NCBI RefSeq assembly: GCF_011305995.1
Contig: NZ_CP049910.1
Coordinates: forward strand, 4,650,001 to 4,714,000
Source: Diaphorobacter sp. HDW4A
GTDB lineage: Bacteria > Pseudomonadota > Gammaproteobacteria > Burkholderiales > Burkholderiaceae_C
DNA length: 64,000 bases
Direction: 5' to 3'
Positions 28,645 to 38,077 of the stretch are shown one piece after another; the stretch's first letter is position 1, and every line of letters starts with the position of its first letter. The notes under the pieces were generated by a model. It was not told the DNA's origin. It worked only from the letters and a program-made list of their open reading frames with translations, and did no database searches. Both the position numbers and the translations under genes were made by a program.

Positions 28645-29874
28645 TTGTCTGAACAGAATCCCGCAGCCTTCCGCGTTTTCCATGTCCGCCCTGGTGTGCC
28701 GGCACATGAACTTTTCGAGTTGCCGACCGCAGCGCCAGAAGCCGGTTTCTTCTGGATCGCCTGCACGCGTACTTTTCTGAGCGAGCATCTGCAGCGTGTC
28801 CAGACCACTCTGCAAGCGGTCACCGGCCAGCAGATCGTGGATCTTCATGTCTCCGACCTGCTCAACGCGCAATTGCCTTCGCACTACGACTACACCTCGC
28901 AGTACGACATGCTGGTGTTCCGGCGATTGGCGATGAACGGCAAGCAATTGATCACCAGTGCCGCCAGTGATCCGCAGGACCAACAGGGCGAAGCACCGAG
29001 CGCCGCGCCCGCCTTGCGCCGCATCCGCACCAGCGCAGTGGGTTTCGTGGTCTTCGATCAACTGTTGTTCTCTGTGCATCCCGACGATTGCACGGTGCGC
29101 GATGCCTATGCGACGCGGCTGCTGGCGCTCAAGACGAATGGAGTCACCAATGCTGCAACGGCTTCGCCCGTGGTCGATGCCCCCATCAGCAACCTGCCGC
29201 AGGAGACCAAACAACGCGACCTGCGCGCCGGCCCGATAACGGCACCGCGCATGCCGACCAGCCCCGCCGACGTCATGTTGCGCGTGGTGAATCTCATCGT
29301 CGATGGGTATCTCGACCTGCGCCGCGATCTATCGCGCCAGCTCGATCACTGGCAGGTCGAACTGCTGCGCCCCAAAGCCCGAGGCATCAACTGGACCGCG
29401 CTCCTCGAATCGCGTCTGGCGCTGCACCAGCTCGATGAAATCTGCGAGGACCAGCGCACCGCCGTGCAGGACTGGATTGACGCGGTGGAGGGCTGGCCCT
29501 TGCCGGAGACCGCTGCCGCCATGCGCGAGATCGAGCTGCTCAAGGTCCGCAGCCGCGACGTGCTGGAACATATCGAGCGCGTGGTGCACCACGTTCGCCG
29601 CCTCGAGCAAAGCGCCGAGACTGCCGTGCAAATGCACTTCTCGCTGCAGAGCAACCGAACCAACGACATCATGCGCACGCTCACGGCGCTCACTGCCGTT
29701 TTCCTGCCGTTGAACCTGATTGCGGGCATCTTCGGCATGAACTTCGAGTTCATACCGTTTCTCCACGTCAAACAGGGCTTCTGGTGGGCGCTCGGCACCA
29801 TGGCGCTCATCGCCGTGGCGCTCACGTTGCTGTTCTGGCGCAAGCGCTATCTGGCGCGCACCGGGCAGAGCTGA
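28645..29874 (+). CDS. CorA-family magnesium/divalent cation transporter
   Basis: This protein has a large cytoplasmic N-terminal domain and two C-terminal membrane helices. The first helix ends with the hallmark GMN motif (AGIFGMNFEF); the second is WALGTMALIAVALTLLFW. The predicted length is 409 residues. I prefer the TTG start at 28645 (MSEQNPAAFRVF) because GGAG lies 6 nt upstream; an ATG at 28612 would add 11 residues without a ribosome binding site. Ion specificity (Mg, Co or Zn) cannot be told. The gene follows hemB by 59 bp. Confidence 0.88.
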   Translation: MSEQNPAAFRVFHVRPGVPAHELFELPTAAPEAGFFWIACTRTFLSEHLQRVQTTLQAVTGQQIVDLHVSDLLNAQLPSHYDYTSQYDMLVFRRLAMNGKQLITSAASDPQDQQGEAPSAAPALRRIRTSAVGFVVFDQLLFSVHPDDCTVRDAYATRLLALKTNGVTNAATASPVVDAPISNLPQETKQRDLRAGPITAPRMPTSPADVMLRVVNLIVDGYLDLRRDLSRQLDHWQVELLRPKARGINWTALLESRLALHQLDEICEDQRTAVQDWIDAVEGWPLPETAAAMREIELLKVRSRDVLEHIERVVHHVRRLEQSAETAVQMHFSLQSNRTNDIMRTLTALTAVFLPLNLIAGIFGMNFEFIPFLHVKQGFWWALGTMALIAVALTLLFWRKRYLARTGQS

Positions 29875-29893
29875 GGGCACGTCACAACCTCAG

Positions 29894-31885
29894 TCAATCC
29901 TCGCGAGAGATCGGCAGCCATAGCGTGAAGCGGTTGCCGCACTCACTCCGCTCTGTCAGCCCCTGCCAGAAGACCTGCGCATGCAGCACCTTCGCCCGAA
30001 CGCGCACGTTGTGCAACCCCTTGCGGCCCGGAATGGGATCGTTGCTGGGGATGAAACGACGCCCATCGTCCTGCACCTCGACCTGCACGCCCGACACGCC
30101 ATCGCGCGCAAGCTCCCGCGTCTCCAGACTGATGCGCTGCGCTCCGCTGTGCTTGATGATGTTCGTGAACACCTCCTGCAATATGCGCAGCACATGCAGC
30201 GCGCTTTGCGCATCCAGCCACGACAGTTCGGGCAGATCCCGAACACGCCATTCGAGCTGCAGACCCGCGCCCTCGAGCCGTGGTGCGAGCCGATAGCGCA
30301 GCGAGGCCAGCAAAGCCAGCAGGTCGTGATCGAGCGGTTCAAGCGAGTCGATGGAAATCTTCAGATCGTCGATGCACTCCTTGAGCACCTGCGTCATGTT
30401 GAGCGTGGACGCGTCGCCATGCTCCACGAGTCGCAGCGCCGTCATCAGCGACGAGCCGACACCGTCGTGCATCTCGCGCATCAGGCGCTGGCGCTCCTGC
30501 AGCAGCGTCTGTTCGCGCTCCGCGACCAGCAGGCGTTCATGCGTCTGCGCCAGCTCACGCTCCTGCGCCAGCAGCCGCTCAGCCAGATGCGCGTTGGCGT
30601 TCCCGGCGGAGTCCAGCGCACCGTTGTAGCGCGTGAAAGCGATCACCAGAAACAGCGTGAACATGCCGACGTAGACATATGGCGTGAGATAGATGCCTTC
30701 GATGGACACGCGATAGCTCTGCAGCGCCAGATCGTGAATGCCGACGGGAAACGACAGCGCCACCCACGCCGCGAGCAGCACGTCGCCCAGCGTTCGCTGC
30801 CGCCACGCGCCGCGCACCGCCACGACCAGCACGAGAATTTCGGGTGGCAGCAATGCCAGACGCAAAAGCGGCAACATGCCCTCGTGCCCGACGCCCCACA
30901 GCGGCAGCGCCAGTACGACGATGGCTCCGGTGTAGGCCAGCAACACGCTCGCCAGCCACTGCCTGCGTTGGCGCTGCACTAGACACAAAAAGAAGAACGA
31001 GCACACCGACGTGCCCATCAGGCCGAGCTGTGTAAGCCACGAAAACCAGTCGTCGGACACCGAGATGCCCTCGTCATCGACCAGAAACTGCAGCGCCGCC
31101 AACACGTGGCTGATCGCCATGAGAAAGAACAACGCATAGACCTGCTCGCCGCGCCCCGGCCGCAGCAGCCACAGCACGAGTGCGAACACGCCCAGCACCA
31201 GATACGAGCCCTGGGACACCGCGATCAACTCGGTCTGCAATGCGCTGCGGATGCGCCAGTCCGGGCGCAGCTCGTCCGCAGGCCCGACCCAGACCGTCGA
31301 CAGCGCCCCGCCCACGCCGGGCTCGCTCGCCATGCGCACATGCAGCGTCGCGTCGCGCCCGGCAAGCGCCGATGCGCGCCTGCTGGACAGATCGAGCCAG
31401 ACCGGCCGGTTGAAGCTATTCCAGACCCGGCTGCCGCGCGTCTGCCAGAGCAACCCGCCGTCCAGATAGACTGCCACCGTGCCCACGGTCTGCCAGCGCG
31501 GAATATAAAGCCGCGTGCCCTGCCCCGCGTCGGTGAGCGCCTCTGCAGGCACAGGCATGCGGTACCACGCGACCTGCGGCTGTCCGGGCGAATGCGCGGC
31601 ATCGGCCACCACCTCGCGCGAACGGGCGTGCGGCAATGCCACGTCGGACCAAGTCTGCGCGCCGTTCAACACGGCATCGTCTGATGCCGCGAGCGTGTCC
31701 GGGGGCGTCCATTGCGCGCTGTCCGAAGCCCAGAACGCCGCTTGAGTCAGATGCAGACTGCTGCTTGGCCGGTTCACGCCGCCCCCGAACAGCGACACGA
31801 TCACCGCGATGATCACGAGCGCCGTCAGTATCGGCAACCATCCAGGGCGCCGCGAAGGTGGCGCTTCAGCGGCCCGGTCGGTCAT
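29894..31885 (-). CDS. Sensor histidine kinase, 7TM-DISM type with NarX-like kinase core
   Basis: The protein has 663 residues. Order: an N-terminal helix (about 18-35), a periplasmic region of about 190 residues resembling the DISM extracellular sensor (AWYRMPVPAEAL, LYIPRWQTVGTVAVYLDG), seven membrane helices (about 225-420), a coiled coil, a HisKA_3 domain with the phospho-accepting His near 473 (REMHDGVGSSL), and an HATPase with the N box QEVFTNIIKHSG and the G box GRKGLHNVR. DISM-type sensors often detect carbohydrates or small ligands. The start overlaps the response regulator's 3' end by 20 bp, so they form one unit. The signal is unknown. Confidence 0.9.
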   Translation of the reverse strand: MTDRAAEAPPSRRPGWLPILTALVIIAVIVSLFGGGVNRPSSSLHLTQAAFWASDSAQWTPPDTLAASDDAVLNGAQTWSDVALPHARSREVVADAAHSPGQPQVAWYRMPVPAEALTDAGQGTRLYIPRWQTVGTVAVYLDGGLLWQTRGSRVWNSFNRPVWLDLSSRRASALAGRDATLHVRMASEPGVGGALSTVWVGPADELRPDWRIRSALQTELIAVSQGSYLVLGVFALVLWLLRPGRGEQVYALFFLMAISHVLAALQFLVDDEGISVSDDWFSWLTQLGLMGTSVCSFFFLCLVQRQRRQWLASVLLAYTGAIVVLALPLWGVGHEGMLPLLRLALLPPEILVLVVAVRGAWRQRTLGDVLLAAWVALSFPVGIHDLALQSYRVSIEGIYLTPYVYVGMFTLFLVIAFTRYNGALDSAGNANAHLAERLLAQERELAQTHERLLVAEREQTLLQERQRLMREMHDGVGSSLMTALRLVEHGDASTLNMTQVLKECIDDLKISIDSLEPLDHDLLALLASLRYRLAPRLEGAGLQLEWRVRDLPELSWLDAQSALHVLRILQEVFTNIIKHSGAQRISLETRELARDGVSGVQVEVQDDGRRFIPSNDPIPGRKGLHNVRVRAKVLHAQVFWQGLTERSECGNRFTLWLPISRED

Positions 31886-32573
31886 CTTCGAGCAGCCCCT
31901 GACGGATGGCGGCATGCACGGCCTGCGCCCGTGTGCCGACCTGCAGCTTGGCGTAGATGCGGCGCACGAACGAGCGCACCGTGTGCCGGGTCACACCCAG
32001 CGCGCGGCCCACTTCGTCCAGCGTATGACCACGCGCGACCAGCCGCAGCACCTCGGCCTCGCGCTGCGACAGTGCGGTCTCAGATGTCGGCACAGAGAGA
32101 GGCTCAGCATACGGAATGGGAGACTGGCGCAGCAGCAACTTGCGCGCCACCATCGGGTTGATGGGGCTGCCGCCCGCATGCAGGCTGCGCAGTTCGTCAA
32201 GCACCGCAGGCGGAGCAAGATCCTTGAGCAGATAACCCATCGCGCCCGCCTCGATGGCGCGCAGCACATGGACCTCATCACCGAAGATAGTACTCACCAT
32301 CGCCACAGCCCGCGGGCAGCGCGTGCGACACTCGGCGATCACGTCCAGTCCGCTGCCATCGGGCAGGCCCAAGTCCACCAGCAATACGTCGAGCTCGCCG
32401 CTGTTGTTCAACTGCGCCAGCGCCTCTTCGCGAGTGCCGACAGCCCAACCCAGTGCCATGTCGGGCGCCACCTCGATGGCCTCGATCAGCGCCTGACGGC
32501 AGGCGGCGTCGTCCTCCACCACCGCCACATGAATGGAATTTTCAGGGTCAGCAGACGGTTTCGAGAGAGACAT
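31866..32573 (-). CDS. NarL/FixJ-type response regulator
   Basis: This protein of 235 residues has a receiver domain (acidic pair VVEDDAACR, phospho-accepting Asp67 in LLVDLGLPDG, Lys in YLLKDL) and a C-terminal LuxR-type HTH (LSQREAEVLRLVARGHTLDEV, then GVTRHTVRSFVRRIYAKL). It is first in a two-gene operon with the sensor kinase. It is divergent from the large Ig-repeat protein gene, 114 bp away, which is its most likely target. The frame stays open far upstream, but that part is antisense to the neighbour and is not coding. Confidence 0.92.
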   Translation of the reverse strand: MSLSKPSADPENSIHVAVVEDDAACRQALIEAIEVAPDMALGWAVGTREEALAQLNNSGELDVLLVDLGLPDGSGLDVIAECRTRCPRAVAMVSTIFGDEVHVLRAIEAGAMGYLLKDLAPPAVLDELRSLHAGGSPINPMVARKLLLRQSPIPYAEPLSVPTSETALSQREAEVLRLVARGHTLDEVGRALGVTRHTVRSFVRRIYAKLQVGTRAQAVHAAIRQGLLEDDRPGR

Positions 32574-32687
32574 GCGCGCATGTTCACACGTTTCCCCGAC
32601 GCTGTCATGTAGCCCATTCGGGGGACATACAAACGCGCTTGGACATGGTCCACTCGCGTCGAAACCCCGAAGCCATTCCAAATCGTC

Positions 32688-35600
32688 ATGCTCCCTCGGC
32701 CTTGTCTCGACCTGATTCAGCGCACATACCTGACCCGCTGGGCGCTGGTCGCGCCGTTCGCATTGGCACTCTCGGGCTGCTACAACGTAGGCCTGCCGAT
32801 GTGGGTCGATGCCCCGCTGGTGGCGGATGGACAAATCACGACCCCGGGCAATCAGTACGACGGCTGGTCGCAGGAACTGGCCGTCAACGCGGACAGCAAC
32901 GCCGAGCTCAAGTTCTCGCTCGCCACCCTGCCCTCGGGCGCCGTGCCGCAGATAGTGGTGGACAGCAACACCGCCAGCCATCTGGACGCCATCCAGTACC
33001 AACTCGACGCCAGCAAGATCGCCAGCGCCCGATTGGTGCTGCTGGTGGACGATGTGATCGCGCCAGGCTACCTCAGCATCCAGGCGCGCCACACGACAGG
33101 GTCGGATTGCTATCCGAGCGAATCGACCGCCCCCGCCTGCGCCAGCACCACGGGCGGCACCGCGCCCGCCAACGATGCGGACCAGCCGGGCACGCCGCTG
33201 CGCATCGCGCATGGCGGCTTCTTCAGCTTCGATGTCACGAACCTGGTCAAGCAGCGCATTGCCGATCCGGCTGCCCATTTTGTCGTGCGCGCGACCGCCG
33301 ATCCATCGGACGGCTCCCGGGGCAGCTTCGTCATCGGCAGCAAGGAATCGCCGGTCACCCAGCAACTCGCGCATGGCGCGCGGCTCTACATCACGCTCAC
33401 CGACGCCATGGGCTACAACAGCGCCATCCCGTCGACCTCGAACGTGCGGCGCTCCAGCACCAACGCCAGCGTAGCGGACACCCGCTACTACGGAGCCAAC
33501 CCGCTCTGGCTGCAGAGCATGCTGGCGGGCGATGGCGCCTTCGCCTTCCTTATAGCGCCCAAGCTGCCGTCCCTGAGCAGTTCGACGCGTAGCGTCACTG
33601 CCATGATCGGCACCTCGGCCATCAAGCAGACCCTGATCACGCAAGCGCTCGGCGAAGCTCCGCCCGCCGCCGCACCAGCCACCACCGCGCAGGTCGACTG
33701 GTTCAGCGCCAACAAGCCCGAGTACATCTCCACGATCACCTGGAATCAGGGCTGGAGCCAGCCCGGCGCTACGCAGCTCATGGGCAGCTCGCCGCTGCGA
33801 AGCGGCGTGACCAGCCAGGTCCTCACCGTGGACACCAGCCAGGGCTACGCGGCGGACATCGTTCGCGCCTACAACCTGTCGGACACTGAAGAACAGAAAT
33901 TCGCCGTTGCCGCCATCAGCAACACGCTCGAACCGGTGAAGATCGACAACCAGCCGGGCATCACCACCCGCTTCGTGAACGTCACCATTCCGCGCAAGCC
34001 CAGTCAATTCGCCGTTTTCTTCGACACCGACGACAGCGCCTACTCCCATGCGTGGTGCGCCGGGAGCGACCCCTACAACACGCCCTGCGTCTACCCCTCC
34101 GCGTCATTCACGTTCAAGGCGCGCATGGGCCAAAGCTATCCCTATGTGAACATCGTGCCCTATGTCGGCGACATCCCGGGCGCGACCACACGTGCCATGT
34201 TTCTCTCGGAAATGCATGTCGACGTGCCGAGGCGCGGCCCGAGCACCTCGCTGCAGCGGGACTGGGGCCTCGACGAATTCAAGACGCCTCAGGGCGGCGT
34301 CGGCTACTACCTGAGTCTCGGCACGGCCAATCGCGAGGTGGGCAGTTTCACCGGCCACGCCAGCATTCCCGGCCACAACGGGCGCTTCACACTCCACCTC
34401 GAAAACCTGCCCCTGCCCGCCCCCACGCTCGGCGGCCCGCAGACGCTGCAAACTCCTGTCGGTGCGAGCTCGATCAGCGTGGCCGCCAACGCCGCCTTGC
34501 CGTTTTCGCTCAACGTGAACGACGCCATCGTCAACACGCTGGACAACACCACCGACTGGCAATTTTCCAGCAGCGTCGCAGCGGACACCGTGCCCGCGCA
34601 GCTCACCCAGGGCAACGGCCATCAGAGCTTCGCGATGACCTTCACCGGCCCGGGCCCGCGCACGCTCACCGTGCGCAGCGTGGGGGACAGCAGCGTGGCG
34701 GCCAGTCTGCAGGTGATAGTGCAGGCGCTCACCGGCACCCAGCTTGCGGTCAGCAAGGCTCAGAGCGTGTTCGGTGAATCGGTGGAACTGACCGCCACCG
34801 TGGTCGGGGCGATGCAGCCCCCTGTCGGGCAGGTCGAATTCAGGGATGGCGCAACCAGCCTCGGCACGGTCGCGCTCGACACAAGCCAAACCGCGCGCCT
34901 CACGCTGACCAACCTGCCCGTGGGCAACCACAGCATCACCGCGATCTACGGCGGCATGGCCGCATCCGGCGTGCAGCCCTCGGAGTCCACCCCAGCGTCG
35001 CTGCAGGTCGCACGCGCGCAGACCGTCACCACACTGCAGCTCAGTCCCGCCCAGCTGACGATAGGCCAGCCCGTCACCGCCACGGTCGGCGTGACACCCA
35101 CCGCGCCCGGTGCGGGCACGCCCACGGGCAGCATCACAGTAAGCGACGGCACCGCCACCTGCAGCATCAGCCTGCCTGCCAGCAGTTGCCCGCTGACGGC
35201 CAGCGCCTCGGGAACACTCTCGTTGACAGCCCAATACGCGGGCGACGCCTCGTTCGCGCCGAGCACCGGCCAGGCAAGCGCGGGCGTGGGAGTCAACGCA
35301 TCGGCGGTGGACATCTCCGCCACGCCAACAGCCCCAGTGGCGGGCGATGCAATTCAGCTCACCGCCAGCGTCCAGCTTCAAACGTCAACCCAGACTCTGC
35401 GCGCCAAGGCCATGACCAATGCCAATGCCAATACGTTTGCCAAGGCCCTGCCCACGCCCGGCGGAAGCATCCGCTTCAGCGACAACGGCAAGCCCATCGG
35501 CACCGCCGCGCTCAACGCTACGGGCACAGCATCACTCACCCTGCCGGGTCTCGCCTATGGCAACCACAATCTGCAGGCGGTCTACAGCGGCGACGGCTAT

Positions 35601-35774
35601 TACGCGGCAGCGACCAGTCAAGCGCTGAAACTCAGCGTGGGCGCGGGCGTCGCCACGCCCGTGCCCGCCACCTCATGGGTGAGCATGCTCGCGCTGATCT
35701 TCGGACTGGGCTGCGCGGGAGCCCTGCTCCATCAACGAACACAACGGAGGGCGAGGCGAAGCGAAAGCAGGTGA
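32688..35774 (+). CDS. Giant exported protein with DNRLRE-like and Ig-like repeat domains
   Basis: The protein has 1028 residues. It starts with a signal peptide and lipobox (ALALSGC, Cys31). Residues 45 to about 270 resemble DNRLRE/CBM96-type modules (GFFSFDVTNLVKQRIAD, GSFVIGSKESP). A long middle region (about 280-600) is unrecognised. Three Ig-like repeats follow near 680-775, 779-870 and 872-985, with the typical VGQVEFRDG, GTVALD and AVYSGDGYY elements. The third repeat carries an Ala/Asn-rich insert. The C-terminus is VPATSW, one helix and an Arg-rich tail, like IPTL-CTERM sorting signals. Probably surface-attached and ligand-binding. Its divergent neighbours are a two-component system. 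Confidence 0.82.
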   Translation: MLPRPCLDLIQRTYLTRWALVAPFALALSGCYNVGLPMWVDAPLVADGQITTPGNQYDGWSQELAVNADSNAELKFSLATLPSGAVPQIVVDSNTASHLDAIQYQLDASKIASARLVLLVDDVIAPGYLSIQARHTTGSDCYPSESTAPACASTTGGTAPANDADQPGTPLRIAHGGFFSFDVTNLVKQRIADPAAHFVVRATADPSDGSRGSFVIGSKESPVTQQLAHGARLYITLTDAMGYNSAIPSTSNVRRSSTNASVADTRYYGANPLWLQSMLAGDGAFAFLIAPKLPSLSSSTRSVTAMIGTSAIKQTLITQALGEAPPAAAPATTAQVDWFSANKPEYISTITWNQGWSQPGATQLMGSSPLRSGVTSQVLTVDTSQGYAADIVRAYNLSDTEEQKFAVAAISNTLEPVKIDNQPGITTRFVNVTIPRKPSQFAVFFDTDDSAYSHAWCAGSDPYNTPCVYPSASFTFKARMGQSYPYVNIVPYVGDIPGATTRAMFLSEMHVDVPRRGPSTSLQRDWGLDEFKTPQGGVGYYLSLGTANREVGSFTGHASIPGHNGRFTLHLENLPLPAPTLGGPQTLQTPVGASSISVAANAALPFSLNVNDAIVNTLDNTTDWQFSSSVAADTVPAQLTQGNGHQSFAMTFTGPGPRTLTVRSVGDSSVAASLQVIVQALTGTQLAVSKAQSVFGESVELTATVVGAMQPPVGQVEFRDGATSLGTVALDTSQTARLTLTNLPVGNHSITAIYGGMAASGVQPSESTPASLQVARAQTVTTLQLSPAQLTIGQPVTATVGVTPTAPGAGTPTGSITVSDGTATCSISLPASSCPLTASASGTLSLTAQYAGDASFAPSTGQASAGVGVNASAVDISATPTAPVAGDAIQLTASVQLQTSTQTLRAKAMTNANANTFAKALPTPGGSIRFSDNGKPIGTAALNATGTASLTLPGLAYGNHNLQAVYSGDGYYAAATSQALKLSVGAGVATPVPATSWVSMLALIFGLGCAGALLHQRTQRRARRSESR

Positions 35775-35814
35775 TGCGAAACGGACGCGCTCCCCTTTCC
35801 AGGGGCCAGTGCGT

Positions 35815-36507
35815 TCAGCCCACGTGCTTTGCGAAGAACGCCTGTGTGCGCTCGTCGGCGAGCTTCGATGCCGCCGCATCGAACGAGCCGCGCTGATCGC
35901 AGTTGAAACCGTGATCGGCCTCATACAGATGCACCTCGATCTCGGGATGTGCCTTCTCGAGCGCCTTCACGCTTTCCACGGAGATATGCGCGTCCTTATC
36001 GCCGAAGTGCGCGAGCAGCGGCACTTGGGGCTGGCGGGCAATTTCCGCCGGGGTGGTCACGCCGCCGCCGTAGTAGGGCACGGCAGCCGACAGGCCATTC
36101 AGCGTCGCCGCAGCGCGCCAGGTCAGCAGGCCGCCCCAGCAGAAGCCGAAGATGCCGACCTTCTTGCCGCCCGATTCCTTGGCGGCATAGTCGATGGCAG
36201 CCTGGATGTCGGGCATCACGCCCGGCTCTGGCAGCGCTTCGGTTCGGGACTTGAGATCGATGCCCGCCTTCATGTCGTCGCCCGTGTAGCCCAGCTCCAC
36301 ATCCTTCTGCACGCGGGTGAAGGTGGCCGGTGCGACCACCAGATAGCCGCGCGCGGCCCAGCGGTCGGCGACCGAGCGGATGTGCGAGTTCACGCCGAAG
36401 ATTTCCTGCAGTACCACGAGAGCCCCGCGCGGTGCGCCCTCGGGCTTGGCGACGTAGGCGGGAAAGGTGAAGCCGTCGGCTGACGTGAGATTGGTGAAAG
36501 CGCCCAT
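35815..36507 (-). CDS. Dienelactone hydrolase family protein
   Basis: This is a hydrolase of 230 residues with the DLH catalytic triad: Cys in GFCWGG, Asp in FGDKDAHI and His in EADHGFNC. Classical dienelactone hydrolases open chlorinated or unsubstituted dienelactones in aromatic degradation, but many relatives have other ester substrates. No ring-cleavage genes lie nearby, so the substrate is open. It converges with the Ig-repeat protein gene (40-bp gap with a small CCCCT/AGGGG hairpin) and is divergent from an SDR gene. Confidence 0.93.
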   Translation of the reverse strand: MGAFTNLTSADGFTFPAYVAKPEGAPRGALVVLQEIFGVNSHIRSVADRWAARGYLVVAPATFTRVQKDVELGYTGDDMKAGIDLKSRTEALPEPGVMPDIQAAIDYAAKESGGKKVGIFGFCWGGLLTWRAAATLNGLSAAVPYYGGGVTTPAEIARQPQVPLLAHFGDKDAHISVESVKALEKAHPEIEVHLYEADHGFNCDQRGSFDAAASKLADERTQAFFAKHVG

Positions 36508-36664
36508 TTGGCAAGTCTCCGGATGATTAAAAAATAGGGGATATCGATGTGCGTGAGTCGATAAAACCACACATGCGACCACACAAGCATGCGGCAGATG
36601 CGTCGGCCCTTGGGATTTGACGACAATCTGGCGGAACCGATATTGGCATAAACGGAGACTTGCT

Positions 36665-37411
36665 TTGAACAAGATCGCACTCATCACTGGCGGCAGTCGT
36701 GGCATTGGAGCGGCAACGGCGTTGCTCGCGGCAAGCCAGGGCTGGGCCGTGGCGATCAACTACGTGCGCCATGCCCACGCGGCCGAAGACCTCGCCCGCA
36801 AGATCCGCGACGCGGGCGGCACGGCCATCACCATCAAGTCCGATGTCTCGGTCGAGGCGGATGTGATCACCATGTTCGACACGCTCGATCATGAGCTCGG
36901 CCGCATCACTGCGCTGGTCAACAACGCGGGCGTGGTGGACCACGCGTCGCGCGTCGACCAGATGCTGGGCGATCGCCTGCGCCGCATGTTCAGCATCAAC
37001 GTGCTCGGCAGCTTCTACTGCGCCCGAGAAGCCGTGCGCCGCATGAGTACCAAATACGGCGGCGAGGGCGGCAGCATCGTGAATGTCTCGAGCGCCGCAT
37101 CACGCCTTGGCTCGCCGCATGAGTACGTGGACTACGCGGCCTCGAAGGGTGCCATCGACGTCATGACCGTGGGACTCGCCAAGGAAGTGGCCGCCGAGGG
37201 CATTCGCGTGAACGCGGTGCGCCCCGGCTTCATCGACACCGAGATCCACGCAAGCGGCGGCCGCCCCAACAGGGTGAACGACCTCGTGCCCGGCGTGCCC
37301 ATGGGGCGCGGCGGCACGCCCGAAGAGGTGGCCGAGAGCATCGTCTGGCTGATGTCCGACGCCTCGCCCTTCACCACCATGTCGTTCCTCGAAATCTCCG
37401 GAGGCCGTTGA
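36665..37411 (+). CDS. Short-chain dehydrogenase/reductase
   Basis: This classical SDR of 248 residues has the cofactor loop TGGSRGIG, NNAG, the catalytic Ser in VNVSSAAS and the YAASK of the active site (VDYAASKGAID). The PGFIDTEIH loop follows. The Arg after the second strand (INYVRHAHAAEDL) suggests NADP preference (inference). The substrate is unknown. TTG at 36665 is taken as start: the motif-bearing N-terminus MNKIALITGG begins there and GGAG lies 7 nt upstream. The stop overlaps the marC start by 1 bp. Confidence 0.9.
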   Translation: MNKIALITGGSRGIGAATALLAASQGWAVAINYVRHAHAAEDLARKIRDAGGTAITIKSDVSVEADVITMFDTLDHELGRITALVNNAGVVDHASRVDQMLGDRLRRMFSINVLGSFYCAREAVRRMSTKYGGEGGSIVNVSSAASRLGSPHEYVDYAASKGAIDVMTVGLAKEVAAEGIRVNAVRPGFIDTEIHASGGRPNRVNDLVPGVPMGRGGTPEEVAESIVWLMSDASPFTTMSFLEISGGR

Positions 37412-38058
37412 TGGATCTGAAACCACTCATCTCGCTGCTGGCCATCGTCAATCCGTTAGCCATCGTGCCGTTCTTCATCCATTACACGCAAGGCTTCAGC
37501 GACGAGCAGAAACGCCAGACGGTTCGCACCGCCGCATTCAGCACGTTTCTCGTGATTTCCGGTTGCGCGCTGCTCGGCCTGCAGGTGCTGGATTTCTTCA
37601 ACATCTCGCTGCAGAGCTTCCAGGTCGGCGGCGGCATGCTGCTTTTGATCAGCGCGATCAACATGCTCAACGCGCGTCCGGCCGAAGACAAGCCCAACAG
37701 CGAAACGCTGGAAGCCGGTGCCGAAAAAGCCGCCATGGGCAACAGCATCGCCGTCGTGCCGCTGACGATTCCACTGCTCACGGGCCCAGCCGCCATGTCC
37801 ACCGTGGTGATCTACGCCAATCAGGCGCACACCATCTGGCAGCATGTGGTGCTGCTCGGCTACGGCCTCGTGCTGGCCGGGGCTGTATGGATCTGCTTCT
37901 CGCTCGCCGAGCCGATCTCGCGCGTGCTCGGCAAGACCGGCATTAACGTGATGACGCGGCTCATGGGCCTGATCCTCGCCGCGCTGGCCGTGGAGGTGAT
38001 GGCCGTCGGTCTGCAAAAGCTGTTCCCGATTCTCACCACCCGCTACCCGCCGCTCTGA
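37411..38058 (+). CDS. MarC family membrane protein
   Basis: This is an inner membrane protein of 215 residues with six predicted helices, beginning MDLKPLISLLAIVNPLAIVPFF, a hallmark start of MarC/UPF0056 proteins. The segment VPLTIPLLTGPAAMSTVV is highly typical. Despite the name, no drug-export role is established for the family. The start overlaps the SDR stop (TGATG), so the two are translationally coupled; creB follows 19 nt later. Confidence 0.92.
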   Translation: MDLKPLISLLAIVNPLAIVPFFIHYTQGFSDEQKRQTVRTAAFSTFLVISGCALLGLQVLDFFNISLQSFQVGGGMLLLISAINMLNARPAEDKPNSETLEAGAEKAAMGNSIAVVPLTIPLLTGPAAMSTVVIYANQAHTIWQHVVLLGYGLVLAGAVWICFSLAEPISRVLGKTGINVMTRLMGLILAALAVEVMAVGLQKLFPILTTRYPPL

Positions 38059-38077
38059 CGCAAAGTTGAACCGACGC

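Noticed and set aside
31866..34049. 727-codon frame on the minus strand fused to the response regulator
   Set aside because: The part above 32573 is antisense to the Ig-repeat protein gene and has no domain; the response regulator starts normally at 32573.
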